Part shown: positions 19,146 to 27,831 of the stretch, one piece after another
Position numbering within the stretch: the stretch's first letter is position 1
Layout: each line of letters starts with the position of its first letter
Source of the DNA: Kluyvera ascorbata_C
GTDB lineage: Bacteria; Pseudomonadota; Gammaproteobacteria; Enterobacterales; Enterobacteriaceae
NCBI RefSeq assembly: GCF_044197065.1
Contig: NZ_JBIQOI010000015.1
Span: 1 to 57,208, forward strand
Length of the DNA stretch: 57,208 nucleotides
Direction of reading: 5' to 3'
Notes under the pieces: generated by a model
What the model saw: the letters and a program-made list of their open reading frames with translations, nothing else
The model's database searches: none
What the model was told of the DNA's origin: nothing
Translations under genes and position numbers: made by a program

Positions 19146-19216
19146 GTAGGCCTGATAAGCGTAGTGCCATCAGGCAAAAAAAAGCCGGGTGGCGGCTTCG
19201 CCTTACCCGGCCTACG
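19146..19216. repeat. REP pair between cdaR and yaeH
   Basis: Two facing REP units, gtaggcctgataagcgtagt on the left and gccgggtggcggcttcgcct on the right, separated by an A-run. It lies between the convergent 3' ends of cdaR and yaeH and probably acts as their shared transcript end. Confidence 0.88.
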
Positions 19217-19233
19217 AATACACCCACATACTG

Positions 19234-19614
19234 CTATTTACGCGTCAACTTCTCCAGATCGGCTTCAATTTCGCTGATCTTGTTGGTCACAACGCTTTCG
19301 AGATGGCGCAGATCGTCAAGGATCTTACGCTTAAGATCGACTTCAGTGCGATCGCGCTGGCAAATCTGGTCCAGCTCATCAATCACGTAGCGCAGGTTTG
19401 GGCTTATCTCCTGCACTTCCTTAAAACCCTGACCATCACCGGCAATGGTTTTACGCTGGCGTGGATATTTGAACTTCACGCTCTTGGCGAAAAACTCACC
19501 CTTGTCCTTCTGGAAATAGATTTTCAGGATATCGTTGTTGGCTTCCTGCCGGAGGCTGTAACGATCGATTTCATCGGGATTGGTAATCCCCAGGCTTTTC
19601 AAATTATCGTACAT
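19234..19614 (-). CDS. yaeH: UPF0325 family protein of unknown function
   Basis: A small, highly charged, probably cytoplasmic protein of 126 residues, recognised as the enterobacterial YaeH/UPF0325 family by MYDNLKSLGITN at the start and a helical, charged C-terminal half (LKRKILDDLRHLESVVTNK). No function is known. It is about two residues shorter than E. coli YaeH, in the middle. It lies downstream of dapD on the same strand, beyond the dapD terminator; E. coli K-12 has yaeI between them and this window does not. Confidence 0.9.
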   Translation of the reverse strand: MYDNLKSLGITNPDEIDRYSLRQEANNDILKIYFQKDKGEFFAKSVKFKYPRQRKTIAGDGQGFKEVQEISPNLRYVIDELDQICQRDRTEVDLKRKILDDLRHLESVVTNKISEIEADLEKLTRK

Positions 19615-19688
19615 AGCGGTACCCCTGATCTAAATTAACTATTGAATAATTAACGAAAAAATCTATTTCCGCCAGCTTACGAATAAAA

Positions 19689-19713
19689 AAAAGCGGGGTT
19701 GCCCCCGCTTTTT
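19689..19713 (-). terminator. Terminator of dapD (possibly bidirectional)
   Basis: aaagcgggg and ccccgcttt pair around a short ttgc loop, flanked by A-runs on the left and TTT on the right. On the minus strand it follows the dapD stop by about 10 bases and ends in a T-run. The symmetric flanks allow activity in either direction. Confidence 0.85.
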
Positions 19714-19722
19714 CGCATCGTA

Positions 19723-20547
19723 TTAATCGATAGTACGCAGTAGCTCGTTGATGCCCACTTTACCGCGGGTTTTGGCATCCACTTTCTTCACAATCACCGC
19801 GCAGTACAGGCTGTACTTGCCGTCTTTGGATGGCAGGTTGCCGGAAACGACAACGGAGCCCGCCGGTACGCGACCGTAGAAGACTTCGCCGGTTTCGCGG
19901 TCGTAGATTTTGGTGCTCTGACCCAGGTACACGCCCATGGAGATAACGGAGCCTTCTTCTACGATAACGCCTTCAACCACTTCGGAGCGTGCGCCGATGA
20001 AGCAGTTGTCTTCGATGATGGTTGGGTTAGCCTGCAGTGGTTCCAGAACGCCACCGATGCCGACGCCGCCGGAAAGGTGAACGTTTTTACCGATCTGCGC
20101 GCAAGAGCCGACGGTCGCCCAGGTATCCACCATGGAGCCTTCATCAACATAGGCACCGATATTCACGTAGGAAGGCATCAGTACGGTGTTGCGAGCGATG
20201 AACGCGCCCTGACGAACCGCTGCTGGTGGCACTACGCGGAAACCTTCTTTCTGGAAACGCGCTTCGTCGTAGTCAGCGAATTTCATTGGCACTTTATCGA
20301 AGTAGCGGCTTTCCGCACCGTCGATAACCTGGTTATCGTTAATACGGAAAGAGAGCAGAACCGCTTTCTTCAGCCACTGGTGAGTTACCCACTGACCGTC
20401 AATCTTTTCAGCGACACGCAGCGCGCCGGAATCCAGCAGGGAAATCACCTGGTTAACCGCTTCGCGGGTTACGGTATCCACATTTGCCGGCGTGATGTCG
20501 GCGCGACGCTCAAAAGCGGACTCAATAACGTTCTGTAATTGCTGCAT
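19723..20547 (-). CDS. dapD: Tetrahydrodipicolinate N-succinyltransferase
   Basis: Succinylates 2,3,4,5-tetrahydrodipicolinate in the succinylase branch of lysine and meso-diaminopimelate synthesis. The protein has 274 residues. The N-terminal helical domain is followed by a left-handed beta-helix of hexapeptide repeats (about 100-230, for example in TVGSCAQIGKNVHLSGGVGI). The ATG at 20547 gives MQQLQNVIESAF, as in E. coli, with GGAAAGAGA upstream. It begins 33 bases after the glnD stop, so it is either read through from glnD or has a promoter inside the glnD 3' end. Confidence 0.98.
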   Translation of the reverse strand: MQQLQNVIESAFERRADITPANVDTVTREAVNQVISLLDSGALRVAEKIDGQWVTHQWLKKAVLLSFRINDNQVIDGAESRYFDKVPMKFADYDEARFQKEGFRVVPPAAVRQGAFIARNTVLMPSYVNIGAYVDEGSMVDTWATVGSCAQIGKNVHLSGGVGIGGVLEPLQANPTIIEDNCFIGARSEVVEGVIVEEGSVISMGVYLGQSTKIYDRETGEVFYGRVPAGSVVVSGNLPSKDGKYSLYCAVIVKKVDAKTRGKVGINELLRTID

Positions 20548-20580
20548 TGTTTCTCTTTCCATTTACTTAAAAAAAATACG

Positions 20581-23253
20581 TCACCCTTTATCGTTTGGAT
20601 TGAGGGCTGCTGTCAACCGTTGTTGCACTTCTTGTTGGAGCACATTATTAAGCGCACGCCGGTCGGCGGTGGCGATTATAAATAAATCTTCTACTCGTTC
20701 ACCAATTGTCGTAATTCTCGCCCCGTGGAGCGAGATCCCGAGGTCGGCGAACACCTGGCCGACGCGAGCGAGCAGGCCGGGCTGGTCGAGGGCAATCAGC
20801 TCGAGGAACGATTTCCGGTCGGTGTGGGTCGGCAGGAAATTGACCTCGGTATCGACCGAGAAATGGCGCAGTTTTGCCGCCTGACGACGCGGCTGCGGTG
20901 GCTGCCAACTGCGTTGAGTAATCGCCTGCTCCAGCCCAAAACGAATGGCTTCATGGCGGTCGCCGGAGAGCGGGCTACCGTCTGGCTCAAGCACAATAAA
21001 GGAGTCCATCGCCATGCCGTCGCGGGTGGTGAAAATCTGCGCGTCGTGCACGCTAAGATTGCGGCGGTCAAGCTCGGCACACACGGCGGCAAACAGGTAT
21101 GGTCTGTCCGGACTCCAGATAAAGATCTCGGTACCCCCGCGGGTGGCCTGCGGGCTGAGCAGGATCATCGGCTGGGTGAGGTCGTGCTTCAACAGATGAC
21201 GGGCGTGCCATGCAAGCTGGTTTGGCGTATGACGCACAAAGTAGTTGGCGCGGCAGCGGTTCCAGATTTGGTGCAGCACCTCTTCGTTGATATTGTCCAT
21301 GCGCAGCAGCGCCAGCGCCTGCATCTGATGATGACGGACGCGTTCGCGCATATCCGGCGTGTTCTGCATCCCGCGACGCAGCTGCTTCTCGGTGGCGAAG
21401 TAGAGTTCGCGCAGCAGGCTCTGCTTCCAGCTGTTCCATAGGGTTTCGTTGGTCGCGCAGATATCGGCGACCGTCAGGCACACCAGGAAGCGCAGACGGT
21501 GTTCGGTTTGCACCTCTTCGGCAAACTGCTTGATCACTTCCGGGTCCTGAATATCGCGGCGCTGGGCGGTGACCGACATCAACAGATGCTGACGCACCAG
21601 CCAAGCCACTAATTGGGTTTCCCGCGAGTTCAGGCCGTGTAGCTCGGCGAACTTCAGGACATCCTGTGCGCCAAGGATGGAGTGATCGCCACCGCGCCCT
21701 TTGGCGATATCGTGGAACAGGGCGGCAATCAGGATAAGCTCTGGATGGTTCAACCGCGGCCAGAGATCGACGCACAGCGGGTGGCGCGAACGCGTCTCTT
21801 CTTTTGCGAAGCTTTCGAGTTTCAGCAGCACGCGGATGGTGTGCTCATCGACCGTGTAGGCATGGAACAGGTCAAACTGCATCTGACCGACGATATAAGA
21901 CCACTGCGGCATGTAGGCCCACAGTACGCTGTGGCGGTGCATGGGCAGCAGGCCTCGGCTGACGGCACCCTGGTGGCGAAGCATGCTCAGGAACAGCTCA
22001 CGCGCTTCCGGGATATAGCACAACGGCTGGCTGAGATGGCGACGGGCATGGCGCAGATGACGTAACGTGGTCGAGTAAATACCGGTAATGCTGCTATTAC
22101 GCACCATGATGTGGAACATGCGCAGAATGGCCTGCGGCTCGCGGATGAACAGGGTATCGTCGCGCAGGTCGATAAGCGTACCGCGCAACTGGAAATCGTC
22201 GTCAATCGCCCGCGGCTTTTCATCTTCAGTGAGGGCGAGAATCGCCTCGTCAAACAGCTGTAGCAGCATGTGGTTCAGCTCGCCGACGCGGCGGGTGACG
22301 CGATAGAAATCCTTCATCATGTGTTCGATCGGCTGGTTGCCTTCGCCTTCGTATTTCAGGCGGCGGGCGACGCTGAGTTGGCGGTCGAACAGCAGGCGGT
22401 TGTCATAACGGTTGAGCTCAAGATGTAGCGCAAAGCGAATGCGCCATAGCAGGTGTAGGCATTCGTTGAGCTCATTGCGCTCGGCTTCGGTCAAAAAGCC
22501 AAAGCTCACCATCTCATCCATTGATGTCGCGCCGAAGTGGCGACGGGCGACCCACTGAATGGTGTGGATATCGCGCAGGCCGCCGGGGCTGCTTTTAATA
22601 TCGGGTTCGAGGTTGTAGCTGGTACCGTGATAGCGCTGGTGGCGGGCTTCCTGCTCGGCGACTTTAGCCGGGAAGAAGTTTTCTGACGGCCAGAACCCTT
22701 CGCTGAAAATATGCTTCTGGAGCTCAAGAAACAGCGCGACGTCGCCAATCAACAGGCGTGATTCAATCAGGTTGGTGGCGACGGTTAAGTCTGATAAACC
22801 TTCCAGCAGGCACTCTTCCAGCGTACGTACGCTGTGGCCGACTTCCAGCTTAATATCCCACAGCAGCGTCAGCAGCTCGCCGATTTTTTGTGCCTGCTCA
22901 TCGGGCAGCTTTTTGCGGCTCAGAATCAGCAGGTCAACGTCGGAAAGCGGGTGCAGCTCGCCGCGACCATAGCCGCCTACGGCGACCAGCGCCGCATCTT
23001 CCACGGGGCCAAAACCGTACAGCAGCCACAGGCGTTGCAGCAGCTGGTCAATAAACTCGGTGCGGGCTTCAATTAATTGTTCGGCAGAGATGCCTTCATC
23101 AAAGGCGACGCCCAGCCATCGCTGAAACTCATCGAGCCGATTTTTTATATCGGTGCAGTTCAAACTGGTTTCGGGCCAGTCGACCGGATTCTCCGGCTGG
23201 CCGGGCAGGGCAGGGAGAATGGTACAAGCCAGTTCAGGTATGGAGTTACTCAT
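20581..23253 (-). CDS. glnD: Bifunctional uridylyltransferase/uridylyl-removing enzyme
   Basis: Senses glutamine and adds or removes UMP on PII proteins (GlnB, GlnK), setting nitrogen regulation. The protein has 890 residues, equal to E. coli. It has a nucleotidyltransferase domain (GGYGRGELHPLSDVDLLIL near 75-95), a helical linker, an HD hydrolase domain (ALFHDIAKGRGGDHS near 510-525) and two C-terminal ACT domains that bind glutamine. The ATG at 23253 (MSNSIPEL) is chosen for length. The first 45 residues differ most from E. coli. The Shine-Dalgarno is poor. It lies downstream of map beyond a terminator. Confidence 0.97.
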   Translation of the reverse strand: MSNSIPELACTILPALPGQPENPVDWPETSLNCTDIKNRLDEFQRWLGVAFDEGISAEQLIEARTEFIDQLLQRLWLLYGFGPVEDAALVAVGGYGRGELHPLSDVDLLILSRKKLPDEQAQKIGELLTLLWDIKLEVGHSVRTLEECLLEGLSDLTVATNLIESRLLIGDVALFLELQKHIFSEGFWPSENFFPAKVAEQEARHQRYHGTSYNLEPDIKSSPGGLRDIHTIQWVARRHFGATSMDEMVSFGFLTEAERNELNECLHLLWRIRFALHLELNRYDNRLLFDRQLSVARRLKYEGEGNQPIEHMMKDFYRVTRRVGELNHMLLQLFDEAILALTEDEKPRAIDDDFQLRGTLIDLRDDTLFIREPQAILRMFHIMVRNSSITGIYSTTLRHLRHARRHLSQPLCYIPEARELFLSMLRHQGAVSRGLLPMHRHSVLWAYMPQWSYIVGQMQFDLFHAYTVDEHTIRVLLKLESFAKEETRSRHPLCVDLWPRLNHPELILIAALFHDIAKGRGGDHSILGAQDVLKFAELHGLNSRETQLVAWLVRQHLLMSVTAQRRDIQDPEVIKQFAEEVQTEHRLRFLVCLTVADICATNETLWNSWKQSLLRELYFATEKQLRRGMQNTPDMRERVRHHQMQALALLRMDNINEEVLHQIWNRCRANYFVRHTPNQLAWHARHLLKHDLTQPMILLSPQATRGGTEIFIWSPDRPYLFAAVCAELDRRNLSVHDAQIFTTRDGMAMDSFIVLEPDGSPLSGDRHEAIRFGLEQAITQRSWQPPQPRRQAAKLRHFSVDTEVNFLPTHTDRKSFLELIALDQPGLLARVGQVFADLGISLHGARITTIGERVEDLFIIATADRRALNNVLQQEVQQRLTAALNPNDKG

Positions 23254-23292
23254 CGCGCGCGCCGCCCATAAGAAAAAACTATCACCCATTAA

Positions 23293-23316
23293 AAAAGCCG
23301 GCATTCGCCGGCTTTT
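23293..23316 (-). terminator. Terminator between map and glnD
   Basis: aaaagccgg and ccggctttt form a perfect stem extended by c-g around an attc loop, with A and T runs at the two sides. It lies within a few bases of the map stop on the minus strand. glnD starts 40 bases further on, so its promoter may lie in this gap or transcription may read through. Confidence 0.88.
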
Positions 23317-23318
23317 CG

Positions 23319-24113
23319 TTATTCGTTGTGCGAGATTATCGCCGGGATGGTGTCATCCTTGCGTAACGTCAGTATTTCGCAGCCGTTGTCTGTCACCACA
23401 ATAGTATGCTCGTACTGCGCAGACAAGCTTCGGTCTTTGGTTTTTACCGTCCAGCCGTCTTTCATGGTGCGAATCTCTTTCTTACCGGCGTTAACCATCG
23501 GCTCGATAGTGAAGGTCATGCCCTGCTTCAGTACCACGTCGGTTTCACGAGAGTCATAGTGCAGTACCTGTGGTTCTTCATGGAAGCCGCGACCAATGCC
23601 GTGACCGCAGTATTCACGCACCACGGAGAACCCTTCCGCTTCGACAAACTTCTGGATAGCCGCGCCAATTTCACGCAGGTTCACACCCGGTTTCACCATT
23701 CTCAGCGCCACATACAGGCTTTCCTGAGTTACGCGGCACAGACGTTCGCCCAGAATGGTTGGCTTACCCACGATAAACATTTTGGAGGTGTCGCCGTGGA
23801 ACTCGTCTTTGATGACCGTGACGTCGATGTTGACGATGTCGCCGTCTTTCAGGTGCTTTTCGTCATCCGGAATACCGTGGCATACCACTTCATTAATGGA
23901 GATGCAGACGGATTTCGGGAAGCCGTGGTAGTTCAGGCAGGCGGAGATCGCTTTCTGCTCGTTGACGATGTAGTCATTGCAGATGCGGTCCAGTTCGCCG
24001 GTGGTCACGCCAGGCTTCACGTATGGTTCGATCATTTCGAGCACTTCGGCGGCCAGACGGCCGGCAACGCGCATTTTTTCAATATCTTCAGGGGTCTTAA
24101 TAGAAATCGCCAT
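23319..24113 (-). CDS. map: Methionine aminopeptidase, type I
   Basis: Removes the initiator methionine from nascent proteins when residue 2 is small; essential in E. coli. The protein has 264 residues. It is a pita-bread metallopeptidase with substrate His79 in EVVCHGIPD and metal ligands in NIDVTVI (about Asp97), FHGDTS (about Asp108), GHGIG (His171), TIEPM (Glu204) and YEHT (Glu235). It is divergent from rpsB, as in E. coli. A predicted -35 TTGACA (24170-24165, minus) with a weaker TATTGT 15 bases on may be its promoter. Confidence 0.98.
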   Translation of the reverse strand: MAISIKTPEDIEKMRVAGRLAAEVLEMIEPYVKPGVTTGELDRICNDYIVNEQKAISACLNYHGFPKSVCISINEVVCHGIPDDEKHLKDGDIVNIDVTVIKDEFHGDTSKMFIVGKPTILGERLCRVTQESLYVALRMVKPGVNLREIGAAIQKFVEAEGFSVVREYCGHGIGRGFHEEPQVLHYDSRETDVVLKQGMTFTIEPMVNAGKKEIRTMKDGWTVKTKDRSLSAQYEHTIVVTDNGCEILTLRKDDTIPAIISHNE

Positions 24114-24129
24114 GGAATATGTCCATCAG

Positions 24130-24146
24130 TGTCGATTTTTTCGACA
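24130..24146 (-). other. Stem-loop in the map 5' region
   Basis: tgtcga and tcgaca flank a ttttt loop. On the minus strand it lies 16 to 33 bases before the map start, inside the likely 5' untranslated region or promoter. Function unknown. Confidence 0.4.
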
Positions 24147-24254
24147 ATAATTGAGTGTTAGTAATGTCAATGTTAACAGCCCGAGGCGCCTGGTGCCAAA
24201 TTGAGAATCATTCTGAACTTCGCCTTTCGTGCCCTGCGTCAGAGATAACAACTG

Positions 24255-24284
24255 TTGGTATCTGCGCCGCTTTTATGGTATAAA
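24255..24284 (+). promoter_or_regulatory. rpsB-tsf promoter
   Basis: TTGGTA (24255-24260) and TATAAA (24279-24284) with 18-base spacing, then a GC-rich discriminator (gcgcgcc). A GC-rich discriminator is typical of ribosomal promoters under ppGpp/DksA control. The stretch 24150-24254 before it shows only the palindrome agaatcattct and no gene. Confidence 0.7.
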
Positions 24285-24289
24285 GCGCG

Positions 24290-24447
24290 CCGAACTTCCG
24301 CTCATTCTTGTTTTGTCCGGAAGCGACAAATCTCACTTTGTGTAAATAACACACACGTATCGACACATATTCCGGGGTGCCCTTCGGGGTCGGTAATATG
24401 GGATACGTGGAGGCATAACCCCAACTTAATCTATAGAGGTTTTAACC
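24290..24447 (+). ncRNA. tff: rpsB leader RNA (S2 autoregulatory region, t44/tff type)
   Basis: A 5' leader of about 155 bases between the rpsB promoter and start codon. It contains a conserved-looking fold: atattcc pairs with ggtaatat around an inner hairpin with a ccc-ttcg-ggg cap (24367-24400), followed by an aggcataacccc segment. In E. coli this region is the t44/tff RNA and the site where S2 represses rpsB-tsf. Identity is inferred from position and this structure. The exact RNA ends are not visible. Confidence 0.7.
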
Positions 24448-25173
24448 ATGGCAACTGTTTCCATGCGCGACATGCTCAAGGCTGGTGTACACTTCGGTCA
24501 CCAGACCCGTTACTGGAACCCGAAAATGAAGCCTTTCATCTTCGGCGCTCGTAACAAAGTTCACATCATCAACCTTGAGAAAACTGTACCAATGTTCAAC
24601 GAAGCTCTGGCTGAACTGAACAAGATCTCTTCTCGTAAAGGCAAAATCCTTTTCGTTGGTACTAAACGCGCTGCAAGCGAAGCTGTGAAAGAAGCTGCTA
24701 ACAGCTGCGACCAGTTCTTCGTGAACCATCGCTGGCTGGGCGGTATGCTGACTAACTGGAAAACCGTTCGTCAGTCCATCAAACGTCTGAAAGATCTGGA
24801 AACTCAGTCTCAGGACGGTACTTTCGACAAGCTGACCAAGAAAGAAGCGCTGATGCGTACTCGTGAGCTGGCGAAACTGGAAAACAGCCTGGGCGGTATT
24901 AAAGACATGGGCGGCCTGCCGGACGCACTGTTCGTTATCGATGCTGACCATGAACACATTGCTATCAAAGAAGCGAACAACCTGGGTATCCCAGTATTCT
25001 CTATCGTTGATACCAACTCTGATCCAGATGGCGTTGATTTCGTTATCCCTGGTAACGACGATGCAATCCGTGCTGTGACCCTGTACCTGAGCGCAGTTGC
25101 TGCTACCGTTCGTGAAGGCCGTTCTTCTGATCTGGCTTCCCAGGCGGAAGAAAGCTTCGTAGAAGCTGAGTAA
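24448..25173 (+). CDS. rpsB: 30S ribosomal protein S2
   Basis: Structural protein of the small ribosomal subunit, needed for S1 assembly onto the ribosome. The protein has 241 residues and the S2 family signature near the start (MRDMLKAGVHFGHQTRYWNPKM is family-typical). Codon use is strongly biased to the optimal set, as expected for a highly expressed gene. AGAGGT precedes the ATG. It is co-transcribed with tsf, with an attenuator-like hairpin between them. Confidence 0.99.
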   Translation: MATVSMRDMLKAGVHFGHQTRYWNPKMKPFIFGARNKVHIINLEKTVPMFNEALAELNKISSRKGKILFVGTKRAASEAVKEAANSCDQFFVNHRWLGGMLTNWKTVRQSIKRLKDLETQSQDGTFDKLTKKEALMRTRELAKLENSLGGIKDMGGLPDALFVIDADHEHIAIKEANNLGIPVFSIVDTNSDPDGVDFVIPGNDDAIRAVTLYLSAVAATVREGRSSDLASQAEESFVEAE

Positions 25174-25224
25174 TAAGGCACGCTCGAAAGAGCCCTTATA
25201 AACCAGGTAGTAACACGTTTGGTT

Positions 25225-25252
25225 AGGGGGCCTGTTTATGGCCCCCTTTTTC
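25225..25252 (+). terminator. Attenuator-like terminator between rpsB and tsf
   Basis: agggggcc and ggccccct pair around tgtttat, followed by TTTTTC. It is a good intrinsic terminator 50 bases after rpsB, yet tsf has no clear separate promoter. Partial read-through would set the S2 to EF-Ts ratio. Confidence 0.8.
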
Positions 25253-25309
25253 ACTTTTAAATCTGTGCGGTTTATCGCCGGGCAGATCAAATCTTCCGAG
25301 GATTTTAGA

Positions 25310-26161
25310 ATGGCTGAAATTACCGCTTCCCTGGTAAAAGAGCTGCGTGAGCGTACTGGCGCAGGCATGATGGATTGCAAAAAAGCCCTGACTGAAGCTA
25401 ATGGCGACATCGAGCTGGCAATCGAAAATATGCGTAAATCCGGTGCTATCAAAGCAGCGAAAAAAGCAGGCAACGTTGCTGCTGACGGCGTGATCAAAAC
25501 CAAAATCAATGGCAACATCGCCTTCATTCTGGAAGTTAACTGCCAGACTGACTTCGTTGCTAAAGACTCCGGTTTCCAGGCATTTGCTGACAAAGTTCTG
25601 GACGCAGCTGTTGCTGGTAACATCACCGACGTTGACGTTCTGAAAGCACAGTTCGAAGAAGAACGCGTTGCGCTGGTTGCTAAAATCGGTGAGAACATCA
25701 ACATCCGTCGCGTAGCTTCCCTGGAAGGCGAAGTTCTGGGTAACTACCAGCACGGCGCACGTATCGGTGTTCTGGTTGCTGCTACTGGCGCTGACGAAGA
25801 ACTGGTTAAACAGCTGGCAATGCACGTTGCTGCAAGCAAGCCAGAATTCGTTAAACCAGAAGACGTATCCGCTGAAGTGGTAGAGAAAGAATACCAGGTA
25901 CAGCTGGACATCGCGATGCAGTCTGGTAAGCCAAAAGAAATCGCAGAGAAAATGGTTGAAGGCCGCATGAAGAAATTCACCGGCGAAGTTTCTCTGACTG
26001 GCCAGCCATTCGTTATGGATCCAAGCAAGTCTGTTGGCCAGCTGCTGAAAGAGCACAATGCTGACGTCACTGGCTTCATCCGCTTCGAAGTGGGTGAAGG
26101 CATCGAGAAAGTTGAGACTGACTTCGCAGCAGAAGTTGCTGCAATGTCCAAGCAGTCTTAA
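25310..26161 (+). CDS. tsf: Elongation factor Ts
   Basis: Nucleotide exchange factor that recycles EF-Tu from GDP to GTP. The protein has 283 residues, with the N-terminal UBA-like domain and signature LRERTGAGMMDCKKAL, and the TDFV motif (NCQTDFVAKD) that inserts into EF-Tu. The ATG at 25310 (MAEITASL) is preceded by GAGGAT; an earlier in-frame start at 25238 lies in the terminator region and is rejected. Codon use is highly optimised. Confidence 0.99.
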   Translation: MAEITASLVKELRERTGAGMMDCKKALTEANGDIELAIENMRKSGAIKAAKKAGNVAADGVIKTKINGNIAFILEVNCQTDFVAKDSGFQAFADKVLDAAVAGNITDVDVLKAQFEEERVALVAKIGENINIRRVASLEGEVLGNYQHGARIGVLVAATGADEELVKQLAMHVAASKPEFVKPEDVSAEVVEKEYQVQLDIAMQSGKPKEIAEKMVEGRMKKFTGEVSLTGQPFVMDPSKSVGQLLKEHNADVTGFIRFEVGEGIEKVETDFAAEVAAMSKQS

Positions 26162-26172
26162 TTGCAGTAAAG

Positions 26173-26198
26173 GAGCCGCCTGAGGGCGGCTCTCTTTT
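26173..26198 (+). terminator. Rho-independent terminator of tsf
   Basis: gagccgcc and ggcggctc form a perfect 8-bp stem with a tgag loop, followed by tctttt. Confidence 0.88.
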
Positions 26199-26327
26199 GT
26201 GCGCTAAGGGTTAATGCACAAAATCGTCATGTGAGAATCAGCCTGCTCCTATTGGGACGCACTGGCATGGAACGCATGATGTCACCTGAATTTTTACCAT
26301 CCCAATCGTGACACTCCAGGAAAGAAA

Positions 26328-27053
26328 ATGGCTACCAACGCAAAACCTGTCTACAAACGTATTCTGCTCAAGCTTAGCGGTGAAGCATTGCAGGGGACTG
26401 AAGGCTTCGGTATTGACGCAAGTATTCTTGACCGTATGGCGCAAGAGATTAAAGAACTTGTTGAGCTGGGCATTCAGGTGGGTGTCGTCATTGGTGGTGG
26501 CAACCTGTTCCGTGGTGCGGGTCTGGCAAAAGCGGGCATGAACCGCGTTGTGGGCGACCACATGGGCATGCTGGCAACGGTAATGAACGGCCTGGCAATG
26601 CGTGACGCACTGCATCGCGCCTATGTGAACGCCCGCCTGATGTCAGCGATTCCGCTGAACGGCGTTTGCGACAACTACAGCTGGGCAGAGGCAATCAGCC
26701 TGCTGCGTAACAACCGCGTCGTGATTCTGTCCGCCGGTACCGGCAACCCGTTCTTTACCACCGACTCTGCAGCCTGCCTGCGCGGCATCGAAATCGAAGC
26801 CGACGTGGTACTGAAAGCCACCAAAGTTGACGGTGTGTTCACCGCTGACCCAGCAAAAGATCCGTCTGCCACCATGTATGAGCAGCTGACCTACACCGAA
26901 GTGCTGGATAAAGAACTGAAAGTCATGGATCTGGCTGCCTTTACGCTGGCTCGTGACCACAAATTGCCAATTCGCGTATTCAATATGAATAAACCAGGCG
27001 CACTGCGTCGCGTGGTGATGGGCGAAAAAGAAGGCACTTTAATTACGGAATAA
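26328..27053 (+). CDS. pyrH: Uridylate kinase
   Basis: Phosphorylates UMP to UDP, an essential step of pyrimidine nucleotide synthesis; hexameric and GTP-activated in E. coli. The protein has 241 residues of the amino-acid kinase fold. It has KLSGEAL near the start, the glycine-rich VVIGGGNLFRG for phosphate binding, and the acceptor-site motif GTGNPFFTTDSAA. AGGAAAG lies just before the ATG. The 166-base gap after tsf must contain its promoter; I see no strong match. Confidence 0.99.
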   Translation: MATNAKPVYKRILLKLSGEALQGTEGFGIDASILDRMAQEIKELVELGIQVGVVIGGGNLFRGAGLAKAGMNRVVGDHMGMLATVMNGLAMRDALHRAYVNARLMSAIPLNGVCDNYSWAEAISLLRNNRVVILSAGTGNPFFTTDSAACLRGIEIEADVVLKATKVDGVFTADPAKDPSATMYEQLTYTEVLDKELKVMDLAAFTLARDHKLPIRVFNMNKPGALRRVVMGEKEGTLITE

Positions 27054-27071
27054 TTTCCGTTGCGGCCATTT

Positions 27072-27096
27072 CCGGGTAAGATTCGCGTTTATCCGG
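27072..27096 (+). other. Imperfect hairpin after pyrH
   Basis: ccgggtaa pairs with tttatccgg-type sequence around gattcgcg, giving about eight pairs with one G-T. There is no T-tract. It could be a degenerate REP or a processing stem between pyrH and frr. A -10-like TATACT at 27135-27140 downstream may belong to a frr promoter. Confidence 0.35.
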
Positions 27097-27205
27097 CAGA
27101 ATTGAGATATTCTGTGGCATGATTTAAACGAGACTATACTTAGCGCATTCTCTGCAATGTGTCATCGTCTGGTCTGACTGAGACTAGTTTTCAAGGATTC
27201 GTAAC

Positions 27206-27763
27206 GTGATTAGCGATATCAGAAAAGATGCTGAAGTACGCATGGACAAATGTGTAGAAGCATTCAAAAACCAAATCAGCAAAATTCGCACGGGTCGTGC
27301 TTCTCCTAGCCTGCTGGACGGCATCGTCGTTGAGTATTACGGCACCGCTACGCCACTGCGTCAGCTGGCAAGCGTGACTGTAGAAGATACCCGTACCCTG
27401 AAAATCAACGTATTCGACCGCTCTATGGGCCCGGCCGTTGAGAAAGCGATTATGGCGTCTGACCTCGGTTTGAACCCAAGCTCTGCGGGCACCGACATTC
27501 GCGTTCCGCTGCCTCCGCTGACTGAAGAACGTCGTAAAGACCTGACCAAAATCGTCCGTGGCGAAGCTGAACAGGCGCGCGTTTCCGTGCGTAACGTTCG
27601 TCGTGATGCGAACGATAAAGTGAAGGCGCTGCTGAAAGACAAAGAGATCAGCGAAGATGACGATCGCCGTTCTCAGGAAGACGTGCAAAAACTGACTGAC
27701 GTTGCTATCAAGAAAATTGAAGCGGCGCTGGCTGAGAAAGAAGCGGAACTGATGCAGTTCTAA
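27206..27763 (+). CDS. frr: Ribosome recycling factor
   Basis: With EF-G, splits the post-termination ribosome complex. The protein has 185 residues, a three-helix bundle plus a small beta domain. The conserved RTGRASPSLLDGI and the PLPPLTEERRKDL hinge region are visible. The start is GTG at 27206, as in E. coli, with AAGGAT upstream. It ends in a long hairpin and is followed by an ERIC element before dxr. Confidence 0.98.
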   Translation: MISDIRKDAEVRMDKCVEAFKNQISKIRTGRASPSLLDGIVVEYYGTATPLRQLASVTVEDTRTLKINVFDRSMGPAVEKAIMASDLGLNPSSAGTDIRVPLPPLTEERRKDLTKIVRGEAEQARVSVRNVRRDANDKVKALLKDKEISEDDDRRSQEDVQKLTDVAIKKIEAALAEKEAELMQF

Positions 27764-27783
27764 GCTGTGTAAGTTGTGCGATG

Positions 27784-27830
27784 AACGCCGTACAGGAAGC
27801 ATTAGTGCTTTGCTGGCGGCGTTTTGCTTT
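27784..27830 (+). terminator. Terminator-like long hairpin after frr
   Basis: aacgccg and cggcgtt enclose an inner stem (cag and aagca against tgctt and ctg, ttag loop), followed by ttgctttt. The T-tract is interrupted by g and c, so efficiency is uncertain. Confidence 0.65.
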
Positions 27831-27831
27831 T

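Noticed and set aside
24175..24235. Possible Fur or OxyR site around agaatcattct near map and rpsB
   Set aside because: Only an 11-base palindrome, without the repeated hexamers of a Fur box, and neither neighbour is a known iron or oxidative-stress gene.
24442..25704. A 420-codon minus-strand open frame across rpsB and tsf
   Set aside because: Antisense to two ribosomal-class genes with extreme codon bias; it crosses the intergenic terminator and has no domain.
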